Part shown: piece by piece, positions 50,431 to 58,682 of the stretch
Layout of the letters: each line of letters starts with the position of its first letter
How positions within the stretch are numbered: position 1 is the first letter of the stretch
Assembly: GCA_030065875.1 (NCBI GenBank)
Contig: JASJCR010000001.1
Location: 91,239 to 155,238 of the forward strand
Direction of reading: 5' to 3'
Length of the DNA: 64,000 bases
DNA from: Ardenticatenaceae bacterium
GTDB lineage: Bacteria > Chloroflexota > Anaerolineae > Promineifilales > Promineifilaceae
Translations under genes and position numbers: made by a program
The notes under the pieces: model-generated
Told to the model about the DNA's origin: nothing
What the model saw: only the letters and a program-made list of their open reading frames with translations
Databases searched by the model: none

Positions 50431-50541
50431 CTAGAATCCTTGATAAATCCACTGCGGGCTGCTGTCGGCCGAAATAATGAGTAGCAAAATGATCAGCAGA
50501 CAAAGACCGCAGGCGATAAAAAATTCTTTTAAGTGAGACAT
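50431..50541 (-). CDS. 36-residue membrane microprotein, DltX-like C-terminus
   Basis: This small gene is too short for usual ORF lists. Read from ATG 50541, the protein starts MSHLKEFFIACGLCLLIILL, has one clear membrane helix (about 7-25), and ends SADSSPQWIYQGF then TAG. The C-terminal WIYQGF resembles the FIYNEF tail of DltX (about 45-50 residues, one helix), the microprotein of the dlt operon. The DltX C-terminal tyrosine has been reported to accept the acyl group from DltB. The size, topology and tail all match that plan. It lies on the same strand about 400 bp upstream of an MBOAT cassette. No Shine-Dalgarno site is evident, and the intervening DNA holds repeats, so linkage to the operon is inference. 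Confidence 0.6.
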   Translation of the reverse strand: MSHLKEFFIACGLCLLIILLLIISADSSPQWIYQGF

Positions 50542-50555
50542 GATGAGCTAGGATT

Positions 50556-50648
50556 ATAGGTTATTAGGTTTTTAGGTTGCTAGCTTTTTCGCAAGCAGCT
50601 GAAAGGCCCGCAGGGCCGTGCTAAAGTGCTAACAGGCGCATTAGCGCC
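50556..50648. repeat. Word array plus modular GC-hairpin cluster, second locus
   Basis: The left part (50556-50590) is GGTTATTAGGTTTTTAGGTT words, the same word as at 47521-47585 in the other orientation. The right part has hairpins GGCCCgcaGGGCC (50605-50617) and GGCGCattaGCGCC (50635-50648) with GTGCTAA linkers. The module AAGGCCCGCAGGGCCGTGCT is the inverse of the first module at 27709-27728. Confidence 0.7.
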
Positions 50649-50655
50649 GTGCTCC

Positions 50656-51039
50656 TTAATTCGATTCACCACACCATTTCCACTCCCCATCCTCTTCAAC
50701 CATGCGATAGGTGGTAAGCGGGAATACATTTTCCTCCGTGCCGTAGAGGGCGATTATTTCCCCATTGCATTTTACCGTATTGGTGTCTCCCACCTGCTGA
50801 CAGCTCATGCCTCGGATTTCGGCCCCGGAAACGGTGGCAAAGGTCATCGTTTCCCGCTCTAGAAACGGCTCCAGCTCAGAGCACAAGAGCGCCTGAATGG
50901 TCGCTTCGTCACCGCTGATTTTAGCCTGCATATACTGTTCAACCACCGGGGACGGGTCCGGGCTGCTGCTGCAGGCTCCACTCATAAAAATAATAAACAG
51001 CCCAAAGGTGGCCAAAAAAGATAGTTTTTTACCGATCAT
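50656..51039 (-). CDS. Small lipoprotein of unknown function
   Basis: The 127-residue protein begins with a lipoprotein signal (MIGKKLSFLATFGLFIIFMS) and lipobox SGAC (Cys about 23). The 100-residue mature part has an N-terminal helix pair (VVEQYMQAKISGDEATIQAL) and a C-terminal beta sheet (YRMVEEDGEWKWCG). That resembles the alpha+beta plan of NTF2-like or DUF4878 small lipoproteins. Four cysteines in the mature region may form disulfides. The start lies 16 nt after the stop of the acuI-like gene, so it is likely in the same transcript, although a functional link is not evident. The stop codon is followed directly by a hairpin cluster. Confidence 0.72.
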   Translation of the reverse strand: MIGKKLSFLATFGLFIIFMSGACSSSPDPSPVVEQYMQAKISGDEATIQALLCSELEPFLERETMTFATVSGAEIRGMSCQQVGDTNTVKCNGEIIALYGTEENVFPLTTYRMVEEDGEWKWCGESN

Positions 51040-51055
51040 CGCTCTATTTGACGTC

Positions 51056-52051
51056 CTACTCTAAATTGACGAGCACTCTTCCCCGCATCTGCCCCTGTAA
51101 CGTGCGATCAAGTTCGGCATCAACCTCTTCTAGCTTGACCTCCCGGGCTAATTTATTGAGATTGGGCAATTTGTAGGCGGTCGCCAGAAGGTCCCAGATT
51201 CGGTTTTTCTCTTTAAGGGGGCACTCCACCGAATCGATCCCCAGCAGCGACACCCCGCGCAAAATAAAGGGGAACACCGACGATTGGAAATCGCTGCCGG
51301 CCACCAGGCCGCAGCAGGTCACGGCGCCACCATAGCGCGTTGTTTTTAGCAAGGTAGGCAGGGTATTGCCTCCCACCGTATCAACCGCACCGGCCCAGCT
51401 CGGGCGCAGCAGCGGCCGGCCGCTCTGGTCGTTAATTTCATCGCGATGGATGACAGCTTGAGCGCCCAAGGAGGTCAAAAATTCACTTTGATCGGTTTTG
51501 CCGGTGGCGGCGGTTACCTCATACCCCAGCTTGCTGAGTAAGGCCACGGCCACGCTGCCCACCCCCCCGGTCGCACCGCTGACAACAACCGGCCCGCTTT
51601 CGGGCGTGATGCCGTGATGAACGAGGGCGTCAACCGACTGCGCGGCCGTAAACCCTGCGGTCCCCCATATCATGGCCTCGCGCAGGGTCAGCCCGGCCGG
51701 TTTTTTGACCACCCAGTCAGCGGGTACGCGAATGTACTGGCCATACCCGCCAGAGGTATTCATGCCCAGATCAAATCCAATCACGATCACTTCATCACCG
51801 GAGGAAAATTGAGATTGTGAACTGTCATCAACCACCCCGGCGGCGTCAATCCCTGGCGTGTGCGGAAAATTGCGGGTGACGCCTTTGTTGCCGCTGGCGG
51901 ATAACCCGTCTTTGTAATTAACTGAGGAATAACGCACCCGAATTAAAACCTCACCGTCGGGTAGATCATCGATATTTTTTTCTTCAATCGTCCGGGTAAA
52001 CCGGCGTTCACTGCCTTCTCGAACCACCAATGCTCGAAATGTGTTTGCCAT
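51056..52051 (-). CDS. YhdH/AcuI-family quinone oxidoreductase (acrylyl-CoA reductase-like)
   Basis: The 331-residue zinc-free MDR enzyme has a GroES-like N-terminal domain (SSVNYKDGLSASGN, TPGIDAAGVVDDS, GYGQYIRVPADWVV shown as motifs) and a Rossmann domain with VVSGATGGVGSVAVALLSKLG (ATGGVG at about 160). The wording is that of the YhdH/YhfP group, whose characterised members reduce acrylyl-CoA with NADPH. It should be cytoplasmic. The 5' UTR is unusual: it is built of (GAGAAGA) words on the minus strand. Lipoprotein gene 50656-51039 follows 16 nt later. Confidence 0.88.
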   Translation of the reverse strand: MANTFRALVVREGSERRFTRTIEEKNIDDLPDGEVLIRVRYSSVNYKDGLSASGNKGVTRNFPHTPGIDAAGVVDDSSQSQFSSGDEVIVIGFDLGMNTSGGYGQYIRVPADWVVKKPAGLTLREAMIWGTAGFTAAQSVDALVHHGITPESGPVVVSGATGGVGSVAVALLSKLGYEVTAATGKTDQSEFLTSLGAQAVIHRDEINDQSGRPLLRPSWAGAVDTVGGNTLPTLLKTTRYGGAVTCCGLVAGSDFQSSVFPFILRGVSLLGIDSVECPLKEKNRIWDLLATAYKLPNLNKLAREVKLEEVDAELDRTLQGQMRGRVLVNLE

Positions 52052-52064
52052 CTTGTGTTAAATC

Positions 52065-52100
52065 CTTTTTCTTTTCTCTCTTCTCTCTTCTCTTTTCTCA
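52065..52100 (-). repeat. Polypurine word array in the 5' UTR of the AcuI-like gene
   Basis: On the minus strand about 35 nt of GAGAAGA/GAGAGAAAAG words, all purine, end 14 nt before the ATG. Several of the words contain GAGA or AAGGA-like ribosome-site cores, so it could act as a multi-site ribosome docking region. It is also one more locus-specific word array. Confidence 0.5.
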
Positions 52101-52299
52101 ATTGTATCGTGTGATTCTCGAAAGAACAGCTTGTAACTGCGCTCACCATACTTAAAATTTAACCCACAGTTGCTGTCTGACCTTCTCGATGAACAATGGA
52201 GTTTAAAATTTTAGTTTGGCTCTCAACTTAGCCCTCCCCGACGCGGGTTCAGGGGCGGGCAGGTCTTTCATAACCTGCTTTATTGTTCGCAGCCCCCCG
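52101..52299. other. Intergenic region upstream of the AcuI-like and OYE genes (left part)
   Basis: This is part of a 591-bp divergent gap. It holds no ORF of note. A palindromic AATTTAA/TTAAAATTTTA tract at about 52156-52214 may be promoter DNA for the minus-strand AcuI-like gene. The repeats further right are listed separately. Confidence 0.3.
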
Positions 52300-52349
52300 G
52301 TCATCCTGAGCCCTTCGACCTCGCTCAGGACAGGCTTCGCGAAGGATCC
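52300..52349 (+). repeat. GTCATCCTGAGC...CGAAGGATC repeat
   Basis: TCATCCTGAGCCCTTCGACC followed by TCGCTCAGGACAGGCTTCGC and GAAGGATC is a palindromic unit (CCTGAGC with GCTCAGG). This wording occurs between genes in many unrelated bacteria. Its TTCGAC...CAGGACAGG core is related to the shorter copies at 35476 and 50377. Confidence 0.6.
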
Positions 52350-52486
52350 CGTCCACTCACTTGAAGGTGGCTAAGAATGGGTTTGTATCTCGGTCTTCTC
52401 TTATTGAAGTTTGGCGAGATTCTTGTAGGTTAAAGAGAACGGAGGTGGTCTGAGGGCGATTTAACAAATTCACACAATCTGCATTT

Positions 52487-52529
52487 GTAAGGGCTTGGCT
52501 AGTATGGGCTTGGCTAGCCAAGCCCTTAC
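52487..52529 (+). other. Perfect 16-bp stem hairpin with nested direct repeat
   Basis: GTAAGGGCTTGGCTAG (52487-52502) pairs exactly with CTAGCCAAGCCCTTAC (52514-52529) around an 11-nt loop. The loop plus the right side repeats GGGCTTGGCTAG, so two alternative stems are possible. It is 113 bp before the OYE start. It has no U-run. Confidence 0.6.
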
Positions 52530-52642
52530 ATTAAGGCTTTGGTTTCACCCTACCCACCCATGAACCGAGGCGGGGATGACGATATGCAGTGAAGAGTGGT
52601 CCACTAGAATTAAGAAAAAACACGCACACAACGAGGCAAATC

Positions 52643-53722
52643 ATGGCTAAATTATTTGAACCGTTAAAAATCAAAGATGTCACCCTGCGAAATCGCATCG
52701 GCGTATCTCCGATGTGTCAATACAGCTCAGTTGACGGGAAAGCAACCGACTGGCATATGGTGCACCTGGGTTCCCGGGCTGTGGGTGGGGCTGGTTTGAT
52801 CATCGCCGAAGCTACCTCTGTTTCTCCAGAGGGCCGCATCACCCCTCATGATGCTGGACTGTGGTCTGATGACCATATCGAGCCCCTCAAGAAAATCAAC
52901 GCCTTTATTAAGGAGTATGGTTCGGTCCCGGCCGTTCAGCTGGCCCATGCCGGCCGGAAAGCAGGTGCCGCTCGGCCGTGGCAAGGTGGGCAGCAGTTGG
53001 AAAACAGCGAGGGAGGATGGACGCCCATCGGACCCACCGCTGAGCCGTTTGGTGGCCGGCAGCACAAAACCCCAAAGGCGATGAACCAGGCGGAAATCAT
53101 TGAGGTACAGCACGCGTTTCGCGATGCGGCCGTGCGCGCCCTGGAGGCCGGTTATGAAATGGTGGAAATTCACGGGGCGCACGGTTATTTACAGCACAGC
53201 TTCCTGTCACCGCTCTCCAACAAACGCACCGATGAATACGGCGGTTCCTTTGAAAACCGCACCCGCATGATGTTGGAAACGGTGCGTCTGGTGCGCGCTG
53301 TCTGGCCGGAGCGGCTGCCGTTTGCGGTGCGCTTATCGGCCTCTGATTGGGATGCGGCCGGTTGGTCTGTAGAAGATTCGATTGCCCTCTCACGATTGCT
53401 AAAGGAAGAAGGGGTTGATTTGGTTGACTGCAGCTCTGGCGGGGCCAGCAGTAACTCCAAAACCGCTTTAGGCGGGGTCAAACGGGATCAGATTCCGCTG
53501 GCCGCGGCCGTTCGCGACGGGGCTGATGTGCTTTCAGCTGCCGTGGGAGGCATCATCGATTTCCATCAGGCTGAGGACATTATCGCGGCCGGCAAAGCGG
53601 ATGTTGTTTTATTGGCTCGCGAAATGCTGCGCGATCCGTACTGGCCGTTTCACGCCGCTCAGGCGCTTAATGTCAAAACAGAGAATGTGGTTCCTTCGCA
53701 GGTTGGGTTTTGGGTCGGATGA
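52643..53722 (+). CDS. NADH:flavin oxidoreductase / Old Yellow Enzyme (YqjM-like)
   Basis: I chose ATG 52643 because GAGG lies 6 nt upstream and MAKLFEPLKIKDVTLRNRIG is the family start. The 359-residue TIM barrel binds FMN and reduces activated alkenes with NAD(P)H. YqjM-type features are Cys in PMCQYSS, HLGSRAVGG, QLAHAGRKAG, and EIHGAHGYLQHSFLSPLSNK (H and G of the HGAHGY loop). The last stretch is followed by RTDEYGGSFENRTRM, and the C-terminal GKADVVLLAREMLRDPYWP closes the barrel. It stands alone. Its 3' end faces proA across a long inverted word array. Confidence 0.93.
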   Translation: MAKLFEPLKIKDVTLRNRIGVSPMCQYSSVDGKATDWHMVHLGSRAVGGAGLIIAEATSVSPEGRITPHDAGLWSDDHIEPLKKINAFIKEYGSVPAVQLAHAGRKAGAARPWQGGQQLENSEGGWTPIGPTAEPFGGRQHKTPKAMNQAEIIEVQHAFRDAAVRALEAGYEMVEIHGAHGYLQHSFLSPLSNKRTDEYGGSFENRTRMMLETVRLVRAVWPERLPFAVRLSASDWDAAGWSVEDSIALSRLLKEEGVDLVDCSSGGASSNSKTALGGVKRDQIPLAAAVRDGADVLSAAVGGIIDFHQAEDIIAAGKADVVLLAREMLRDPYWPFHAAQALNVKTENVVPSQVGFWVG

Positions 53723-53726
53723 AAAG

Positions 53727-53841
53727 AGACCACAGACGTCAGACATCAGACCACAGATAGGTTGGCATAAAGCGGGGCCACGTTTCACAGTTTATAGTCA
53801 TCTGTGGTCTGAAGTCTGTGGTCTGACGTCTGTGGTCTGAA
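53727..53841. repeat. Inverted CAGAC word array between convergent OYE and proA genes
   Basis: The left arm is GACCACAGACGTCAGACATC and further CAGAC words; the right arm holds GTCTGTGGTCTGAAGTCTGT and GGTCTGACGTCTGTGGTCTG, its complement. The arms could form a stem of about 30 bp or more around an AT-rich loop. The same CAGAC word recurs at 59646-59680 and 60393-60450. Confidence 0.7.
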
Positions 53842-53846
53842 GCCTC

Positions 53847-55112
53847 TCAGGGCCTGACATGCCCCTCACCCAACACCACCCACTTATACGTGGTCAGCTC
53901 TTCCAGCCCCATGGGGCCGCGGGCGTGTAGTTTTTGGGTGCTGATAGCTACTTCTGCCCCCAGGCCGAATTGGGCGCCATCATTAAAGCGGGTGCTGGCG
54001 TTGACAAATACGGCCGCTGAATTGACCTCGTTGATAAACTTCTGGGCGTTAGACCAATTTTCGGTGACAATGCTGTCTGAATGATCGAGGCTGTGATCTT
54101 GAATATGGGTGATCGCCTCATCGATTCCGGAAACGACCTTGATGCCCAGAGTGAGCGACATCCACTCGGTGTCCCACGCCTGAGGACCGGCTTTCTCAAC
54201 GTTAAGCCCGTGCCCATTGCCGGCCAAAAGGGGATAAGCGGCCGGGTCGGCGTGCAAATCAACCCCGTGGCTGGCCAATTGATAGGCGATTTGGGGAATA
54301 AAATCACCCGCGATGTCTTCGTGAACCAACACGGTGTCGAGCGCATTGCACACGCTTGGCCGCTGTACTTTGGCATTTTCGATGATATTCAGGGCGATTT
54401 CAACATTGGCCGACCGATCCACAAAAACGTGGCAAATGCCGATGCCGCCGGTAATTACCGGGATTGTGGCCTGTTCGCGACACAGTTTGTGGAGGCTGTG
54501 TCCTCCCCGCGGGATGAGCATGTCAACATACTGGTCGAGCTTCATAAATTCTCCAACCAGCGCTCGATCCGGATTATCGATATACTGCACGGCCGAGGTG
54601 GGCAGCCCTGCCTTTTCCAGCGCCCCCTGAATGACCCCAATTAATGCCAGATTGCTGCGCAGCGTATCGCTTCCGCCGCGTAAAATCGAGGCGTTGCCGG
54701 TTTTTAGGGCCAGGACGGCGATGTCGATGGTCACGTTTGGCCGGGCTTCATAAATGACCCCCAGCACCCCAATGGGAATGCGGCGGCGGGTAAGCTGCAG
54801 CCCGTTGGGCAAGGTGCGGCTTTCGATGGCCGATCCAACCGGATCGATGAGGGTGGCCACCTGCCGGGTGTCGTTGGCCAGCCCTTGAATGCGAGCCTCA
54901 TTCAGCATGAGGCGATCCAAATAGTAAGGTTTTAACTTCTTTTCGCGCCCGGCCGCTAAATCCAGGGCATTTTGGGCCAAAATGACCTCTTTTTGGGCTT
55001 CTAATTCATCGGCAATGGCGTGCAGCGCCCTGTTTTTTTCTTCCGAAGAAAGTCGCGCCAGCCGGCGGCTGGCCATCTTAGCGGCATATCCAATTTTTTC
55101 CAGGTAGTTCAT
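53847..55112 (-). CDS. proA: Glutamate-5-semialdehyde dehydrogenase (gamma-glutamyl phosphate reductase)
   Basis: The 421-residue NADPH enzyme reduces gamma-glutamyl phosphate to glutamate-5-semialdehyde, the second step of proline synthesis from glutamate. Signatures are [51 protein letters not shown], and the catalytic cysteine in [13 protein letters not shown]. The C-terminal [20 protein letters not shown] is typical. proB lies 76 nt upstream on the same strand, with a strong hairpin between. The product is also made by ornithine aminotransferase (36843-38081), so the cell has two routes to it. The 3' end meets a word array. Confidence 0.97.
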   Translation of the reverse strand: MNYLEKIGYAAKMASRRLARLSSEEKNRALHAIADELEAQKEVILAQNALDLAAGREKKLKPYYLDRLMLNEARIQGLANDTRQVATLIDPVGSAIESRTLPNGLQLTRRRIPIGVLGVIYEARPNVTIDIAVLALKTGNASILRGGSDTLRSNLALIGVIQGALEKAGLPTSAVQYIDNPDRALVGEFMKLDQYVDMLIPRGGHSLHKLCREQATIPVITGGIGICHVFVDRSANVEIALNIIENAKVQRPSVCNALDTVLVHEDIAGDFIPQIAYQLASHGVDLHADPAAYPLLAGNGHGLNVEKAGPQAWDTEWMSLTLGIKVVSGIDEAITHIQDHSLDHSDSIVTENWSNAQKFINEVNSAAVFVNASTRFNDGAQFGLGAEVAISTQKLHARGPMGLEELTTYKWVVLGEGHVRP

Positions 55113-55150
55113 TTTAAACCCTTCCCATACAGTAAAAAAATAATCTCAGC

Positions 55151-55182
55151 GGCTGTTTTTGATCATTTGATCAAAAACAGCC
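55151..55182 (-). terminator. Hairpin between proB and proA (possible attenuator)
   Basis: GGCTGTTTTTGATCA (55151-55165) pairs perfectly with TGATCAAAAACAGCC (55168-55182) around a TT loop. On the minus strand a T-rich stretch (ATTATTTTTTTA) follows 8 nt later. It starts 6 nt after the proB stop, so proA may be transcribed at a lower level than proB. Confidence 0.6.
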
Positions 55183-55188
55183 GGCCGG

Positions 55189-56316
55189 TCAATGTTTATC
55201 AATCAAAAAAACCAGGTCGTTGCGGTGGATGGCCACCGGACCGTAAGCGTACCCCAAAATCTCGGCGATGTGATCAGAATGCTGGCCCATAATACGAATT
55301 AAATCCTCGCTGCGATAGCGGGAGATACCGCGGCCGATTTCCCGGCCGTTTTCATCCATGACGGCAATGGTTTCACCCCGCACAAAATTCCCCGTGACCT
55401 TGATGATGCCGGCCGGCAGCAGACTTTTTCCTCTCTGCTGGGTCAAAACATCCACGGCACAGCGGTTAATGATGACGCTCCCGTTTGTTTTTGACCCGGC
55501 CAATATCCATCGTTTGCGGTTTTTGAGCGGATTTTCGACCGGTAAGAAGCGGGTGCCGAGGGCTTCCCTTTTTACAACCAGCCGGTGCACGATATTGGGT
55601 TCGAGACCGGCGGCAATGATGACTGCCGTTCCGCCACGGCGGGCGATGTCGGCCGCCTGCAGCTTGGTGGCCATTCCCCCGGTGCCGTACTGAGTGCCGC
55701 TGCCCCCGGCCGCCTGCCGCAGCGACTCATCAATCGACTTAACCTCGGTGATCAGCCTAGCGGAATGATCCTGGCGCGGATCGGCCGTAAACAACCCTTT
55801 TTGATCGGTGAGCAAAACCAGCTGTTCCGCTTCCGCCAGCACGGCGGCGCGGGCGGACAGGTTGTCGTTGTCACCCAGTCGAATTTCCTCTGTGGTTACC
55901 GCGTCATTTTCGTTAATAATGGGCACAATTTTGTGGGCGAGAAGGGCATTTAGCGTATCTCGGGCGTTTAGAAAACGGTTGCGAGCCTCAAAATCGGTGC
56001 TGGTTAACAAAATTTGGCCGACCTGTATGCCATAAAGATCAAAGAGCTGCTCCCATACAAACATGAGGGCGCTTTGCCCCACGGCGGCCAGCATCTGTTT
56101 ATCGGCAATCGTTTGCGGCCGGCCAAAATCCAGCCGTTCGCGCCCCGCCGTGACCGCCCCGCTGGAGCAAATGATCAGTTCCACCCCGGCCGCGTGCAGT
56201 TCGGCAAACTGCCGCACCAGATCGACCATCGTGGGGCGGTGTAAATTGGCGGTGCCTGCGGTTAAGACGCTGGTTCCCAACTTGATGACCACCCGTTTGC
56301 CTTTGAGTTCTTGCAT
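55189..56316 (-). CDS. proB: Glutamate 5-kinase with PUA domain
   Basis: The 375-residue enzyme phosphorylates the gamma-carboxyl of glutamate with ATP, the first and feedback-controlled step of proline synthesis. The amino acid kinase domain covers about 1-255: KRVVIKLGTSVLTAG, ICSSGAVTAGRERL, INENDAVTTEEIRLGDND, GTGGMATKLQAADIA. A C-terminal PUA domain lies at about 278-360, in the longer ProB form. In family members proline inhibits the enzyme. The gene leads the proBA pair; the divergent LysM-M23 peptidase gene starts 99 nt away, so the two may share a small control region. Confidence 0.97.
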   Translation of the reverse strand: MQELKGKRVVIKLGTSVLTAGTANLHRPTMVDLVRQFAELHAAGVELIICSSGAVTAGRERLDFGRPQTIADKQMLAAVGQSALMFVWEQLFDLYGIQVGQILLTSTDFEARNRFLNARDTLNALLAHKIVPIINENDAVTTEEIRLGDNDNLSARAAVLAEAEQLVLLTDQKGLFTADPRQDHSARLITEVKSIDESLRQAAGGSGTQYGTGGMATKLQAADIARRGGTAVIIAAGLEPNIVHRLVVKREALGTRFLPVENPLKNRKRWILAGSKTNGSVIINRCAVDVLTQQRGKSLLPAGIIKVTGNFVRGETIAVMDENGREIGRGISRYRSEDLIRIMGQHSDHIAEILGYAYGPVAIHRNDLVFLIDKH

Positions 56317-56415
56317 GCCCTTAATTATAACCGGGTCTGTTAGCTGGTTCTAAATATTCGTCAAAATTCCCTACGATTTCTTGCAATGCCATACGGCCGT
56401 GGTACATTTTTAGCG

Positions 56416-57483
56416 ATGAAGAAGAACGCAACCAATTTATTCCAAATTGTGATTTTTTTGCTGCTCGGCGGTGCTTTTCTGGCTGGTGTGTCGGCCATCG
56501 CCTCTAATGGTGAGGGTGCAGGGGAGCTTGAGCCGCGGGCAATTTTATCTGAAATTTCGGTTACTGCGGTCACAAGCGAAGGAGCGGCCGGTGACGACCC
56601 ATCGCAGCAAGCCACGCCGTTGCCGACGATCGACATCGCCAACGTGCCCGTCATCGAAGAGACGGCCCTCGAGCCGGCGCTCAATCCGATCATGAATATC
56701 GGCCAGGAGCCGACCCACAATTTTCAAATTTATGAGGTCGAACGAGGGGATACCCCAAACCGGATCGCCGATCGCTTTGGCATTAACTCCGAAACCCTGT
56801 TGGGGGGGAATCCGTGGCTCAGTCAGGAATCAAGCCTCCTGCAGGCCGGCGTGGAGCTAACGATTTTGCCGATTGACGGGGTGCTGCACGAGGTGCAGGT
56901 TGGAGATACGCTCGAGGGGATTGCCGAGTTATATGGCATTCCCGTTGACGATATCATTGCTTACGAGCCGAATAATCTTGAATTTCCTTTCAGACTGTAT
57001 AAAGGCACTCAGATTTTGGTGCCCGGTGCGGTGCGCGAGCTGTTTATTTGGACTCCGCCAAAACTTCCCGACCGCCCGGAGGGGTATATTGTCGGGACGG
57101 GGACCTTTGTGCGGCCAGTGGGGGGCGGCTGCGTCAGCCAATATTACTGGCCGGGTCACCCAGGTCTCGATATCGCTTTGGGTGAAGGCAGCGCCGTTTA
57201 CGCCATGGATACCGGCACCGTTACCTATGCAAGCTGGGCGTCAGGGTCATATTATGATTACGGCAATTTGATTGTCGTCAACCACGGCAACGGTTACGAA
57301 ACATTTTACGCTCACCTGAGCGGTATTAATGTGTTCCCCGGTCAGGTTGTCAATCAGGGACAGGTTATCGGGGCGACGGGTAATACCGGCCGTTCATCCG
57401 GGCCTCATATTCATGTTGAAATTCGCCTGGGCAACTTCCGAGATGATCCGAGCTTTTATATCGGTATTCCGGGAGGATGTTAA
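56416..57483 (+). CDS. Secreted LysM and M23 peptidase
   Basis: I chose ATG 56416 (MKKNATNLFQIVIFLLLGGA), which gives an N-terminal membrane helix or signal peptide. The protein has 355 residues. Two LysM domains bind peptidoglycan: YEVERGDTPNRIADRFGINS (about 104-150) and HEVQVGDTLEGIAELYGIPV (about 158-205). The M23 domain follows (about 240-345), with canonical HPGLD for zinc, FYAHLSG and GPHIHVEIR. Unlike the lipoprotein M23 at 21875, the Asp ligand is intact. It should cut peptide bridges of the cell wall outside the membrane. The 3' end faces rlmN across an inverted word array. Confidence 0.93.
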   Translation: MKKNATNLFQIVIFLLLGGAFLAGVSAIASNGEGAGELEPRAILSEISVTAVTSEGAAGDDPSQQATPLPTIDIANVPVIEETALEPALNPIMNIGQEPTHNFQIYEVERGDTPNRIADRFGINSETLLGGNPWLSQESSLLQAGVELTILPIDGVLHEVQVGDTLEGIAELYGIPVDDIIAYEPNNLEFPFRLYKGTQILVPGAVRELFIWTPPKLPDRPEGYIVGTGTFVRPVGGGCVSQYYWPGHPGLDIALGEGSAVYAMDTGTVTYASWASGSYYDYGNLIVVNHGNGYETFYAHLSGINVFPGQVVNQGQVIGATGNTGRSSGPHIHVEIRLGNFRDDPSFYIGIPGGC

Positions 57484-57487
57484 AAAG

Positions 57488-57617
57488 TACGATTTTTGAT
57501 TTACGAAATACGATTTACGATTGGATATTGTTCGAGAGTCATTATTATAAAGCGTTTTGGGGTAACAATAATCTTCACGACCAATCAACTAATCGTAAAT
57601 CGTATTTCGTTAATCGT
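57488..57617. repeat. Inverted TACGATTTACGA word array between convergent genes
   Basis: The left arm (57488-57523) has TACGATTTTTGATTTACGAA and ATACGATTTACGATTGG. The right arm (57581-57617) has CCAATCAACTAATCGTAAAT and CGTATTTCGTTAATCG, its complement. A spacer of about 57 nt separates them. The right arm overlaps the stop of rlmN. Confidence 0.7.
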
Positions 57618-58668
57618 TACTGACTATTCGGTCCCTTAACTGCCCACACCCGGCCTGAATATCAATTCCGCGGCGGACGCGAACGGTAGCGCTGACCCCA
57701 TACTCTCTCAACGTATCAATAAACGCCTGCACCCGAGCTGGGTCTGACGGCCGGCCGCCATACCCTTTGGTTGGATTGAGGGGGATCAAATTGACGTGGC
57801 ACAACATTCCCTGCAAAATTTCACCTAATTTTTCAGCCTGCTCTACGGTATCATTTTCACCGCGAATCAAAGCCCATTCAAACGTCAACCGCCGGCCGGT
57901 TTGGTCGATGTAATAGCGGCAGGCAGCGATAATTTCTTTGATCGGCCAGCGGCGATTGACCGGAATCAAGGCGTCTCTTTCCCGGTCTGTGGCTGCGTGC
58001 AGCGATACGGCCAGGGGAGTTTGCCGCTTCTCATCCGCATAGCGGCGAATCGCCGGTACCAGACCCACGGTAGAGATGGTAATTTTTCTGGATCCCAAAT
58101 TGATCCCGGTTTCATCGATCATGCGATCCACGGCCGCCAGGGTGTTGTCGTAATTGTGCAGCGGTTCCCCCATGCCCATCATCACAACATTGGTGATGCG
58201 GCTGTCCTCTTTGGCTAGCTCATGGGCAAAATAGGTGATCTGGTTGATGATTTCACCGGTTGTCAGGTGGCGCTGGAATCCCATTTGCCCCGTGGCGCAA
58301 AATACACACCCCATGGCGCAGCCGGCCTGGCTGGAGACGCAAATGGTGTTGCGCTTGTCGTAGCGCATCAGCACCGTTTCGATCAGCTTTCCATCTTGAA
58401 GGGAAAACAGCACTTTTTTAGTGAACCCATCCTGGGATTTTTCGATGAAGCGCGGCTGGAGCTCGGTTAATGTGGCTTTTTCAGCCAGGGTTTTGCGCAG
58501 TCCGGCCGGCAAGTTGGTCATTTCATCAAAGGTGTGCACAAACTTTTTGTACAGCCAATCCCAAATTTGCCGGGCGCGATACGGCGGCTGATCGAGCTCC
58601 TGGACCAACTCGGTGAGCGCTTCAAAATCCAGGTTGTAGAGATTGATTTTTGCGGTTGGTGTTTCCAT
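57610..58668 (-). CDS. rlmN: Dual-specificity 23S rRNA/tRNA A2-methyltransferase RlmN
   Basis: The 352-residue radical SAM enzyme methylates C2 of A2503 in 23S rRNA and of A37 in some tRNAs. The cluster motif is CxxxCxxC in CAMGCVFCATGQMG. MGMGEPLHNYDN, the SLHAATD segment and INPTKGYGGRP-like PLNPTKGYGGRPSD match the family. A late cysteine (GIDIQAGCGQL) is the methyl-carrying residue, and the second catalytic Cys is in place. It is a cytoplasmic housekeeping gene. The HAD phosphatase gene ends 14 nt upstream on the same strand, so the two form a small operon. Confidence 0.97.
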   Translation of the reverse strand: METPTAKINLYNLDFEALTELVQELDQPPYRARQIWDWLYKKFVHTFDEMTNLPAGLRKTLAEKATLTELQPRFIEKSQDGFTKKVLFSLQDGKLIETVLMRYDKRNTICVSSQAGCAMGCVFCATGQMGFQRHLTTGEIINQITYFAHELAKEDSRITNVVMMGMGEPLHNYDNTLAAVDRMIDETGINLGSRKITISTVGLVPAIRRYADEKRQTPLAVSLHAATDRERDALIPVNRRWPIKEIIAACRYYIDQTGRRLTFEWALIRGENDTVEQAEKLGEILQGMLCHVNLIPLNPTKGYGGRPSDPARVQAFIDTLREYGVSATVRVRRGIDIQAGCGQLRDRIVSND

Positions 58669-58682
58669 ATTTTAATGCGGTC

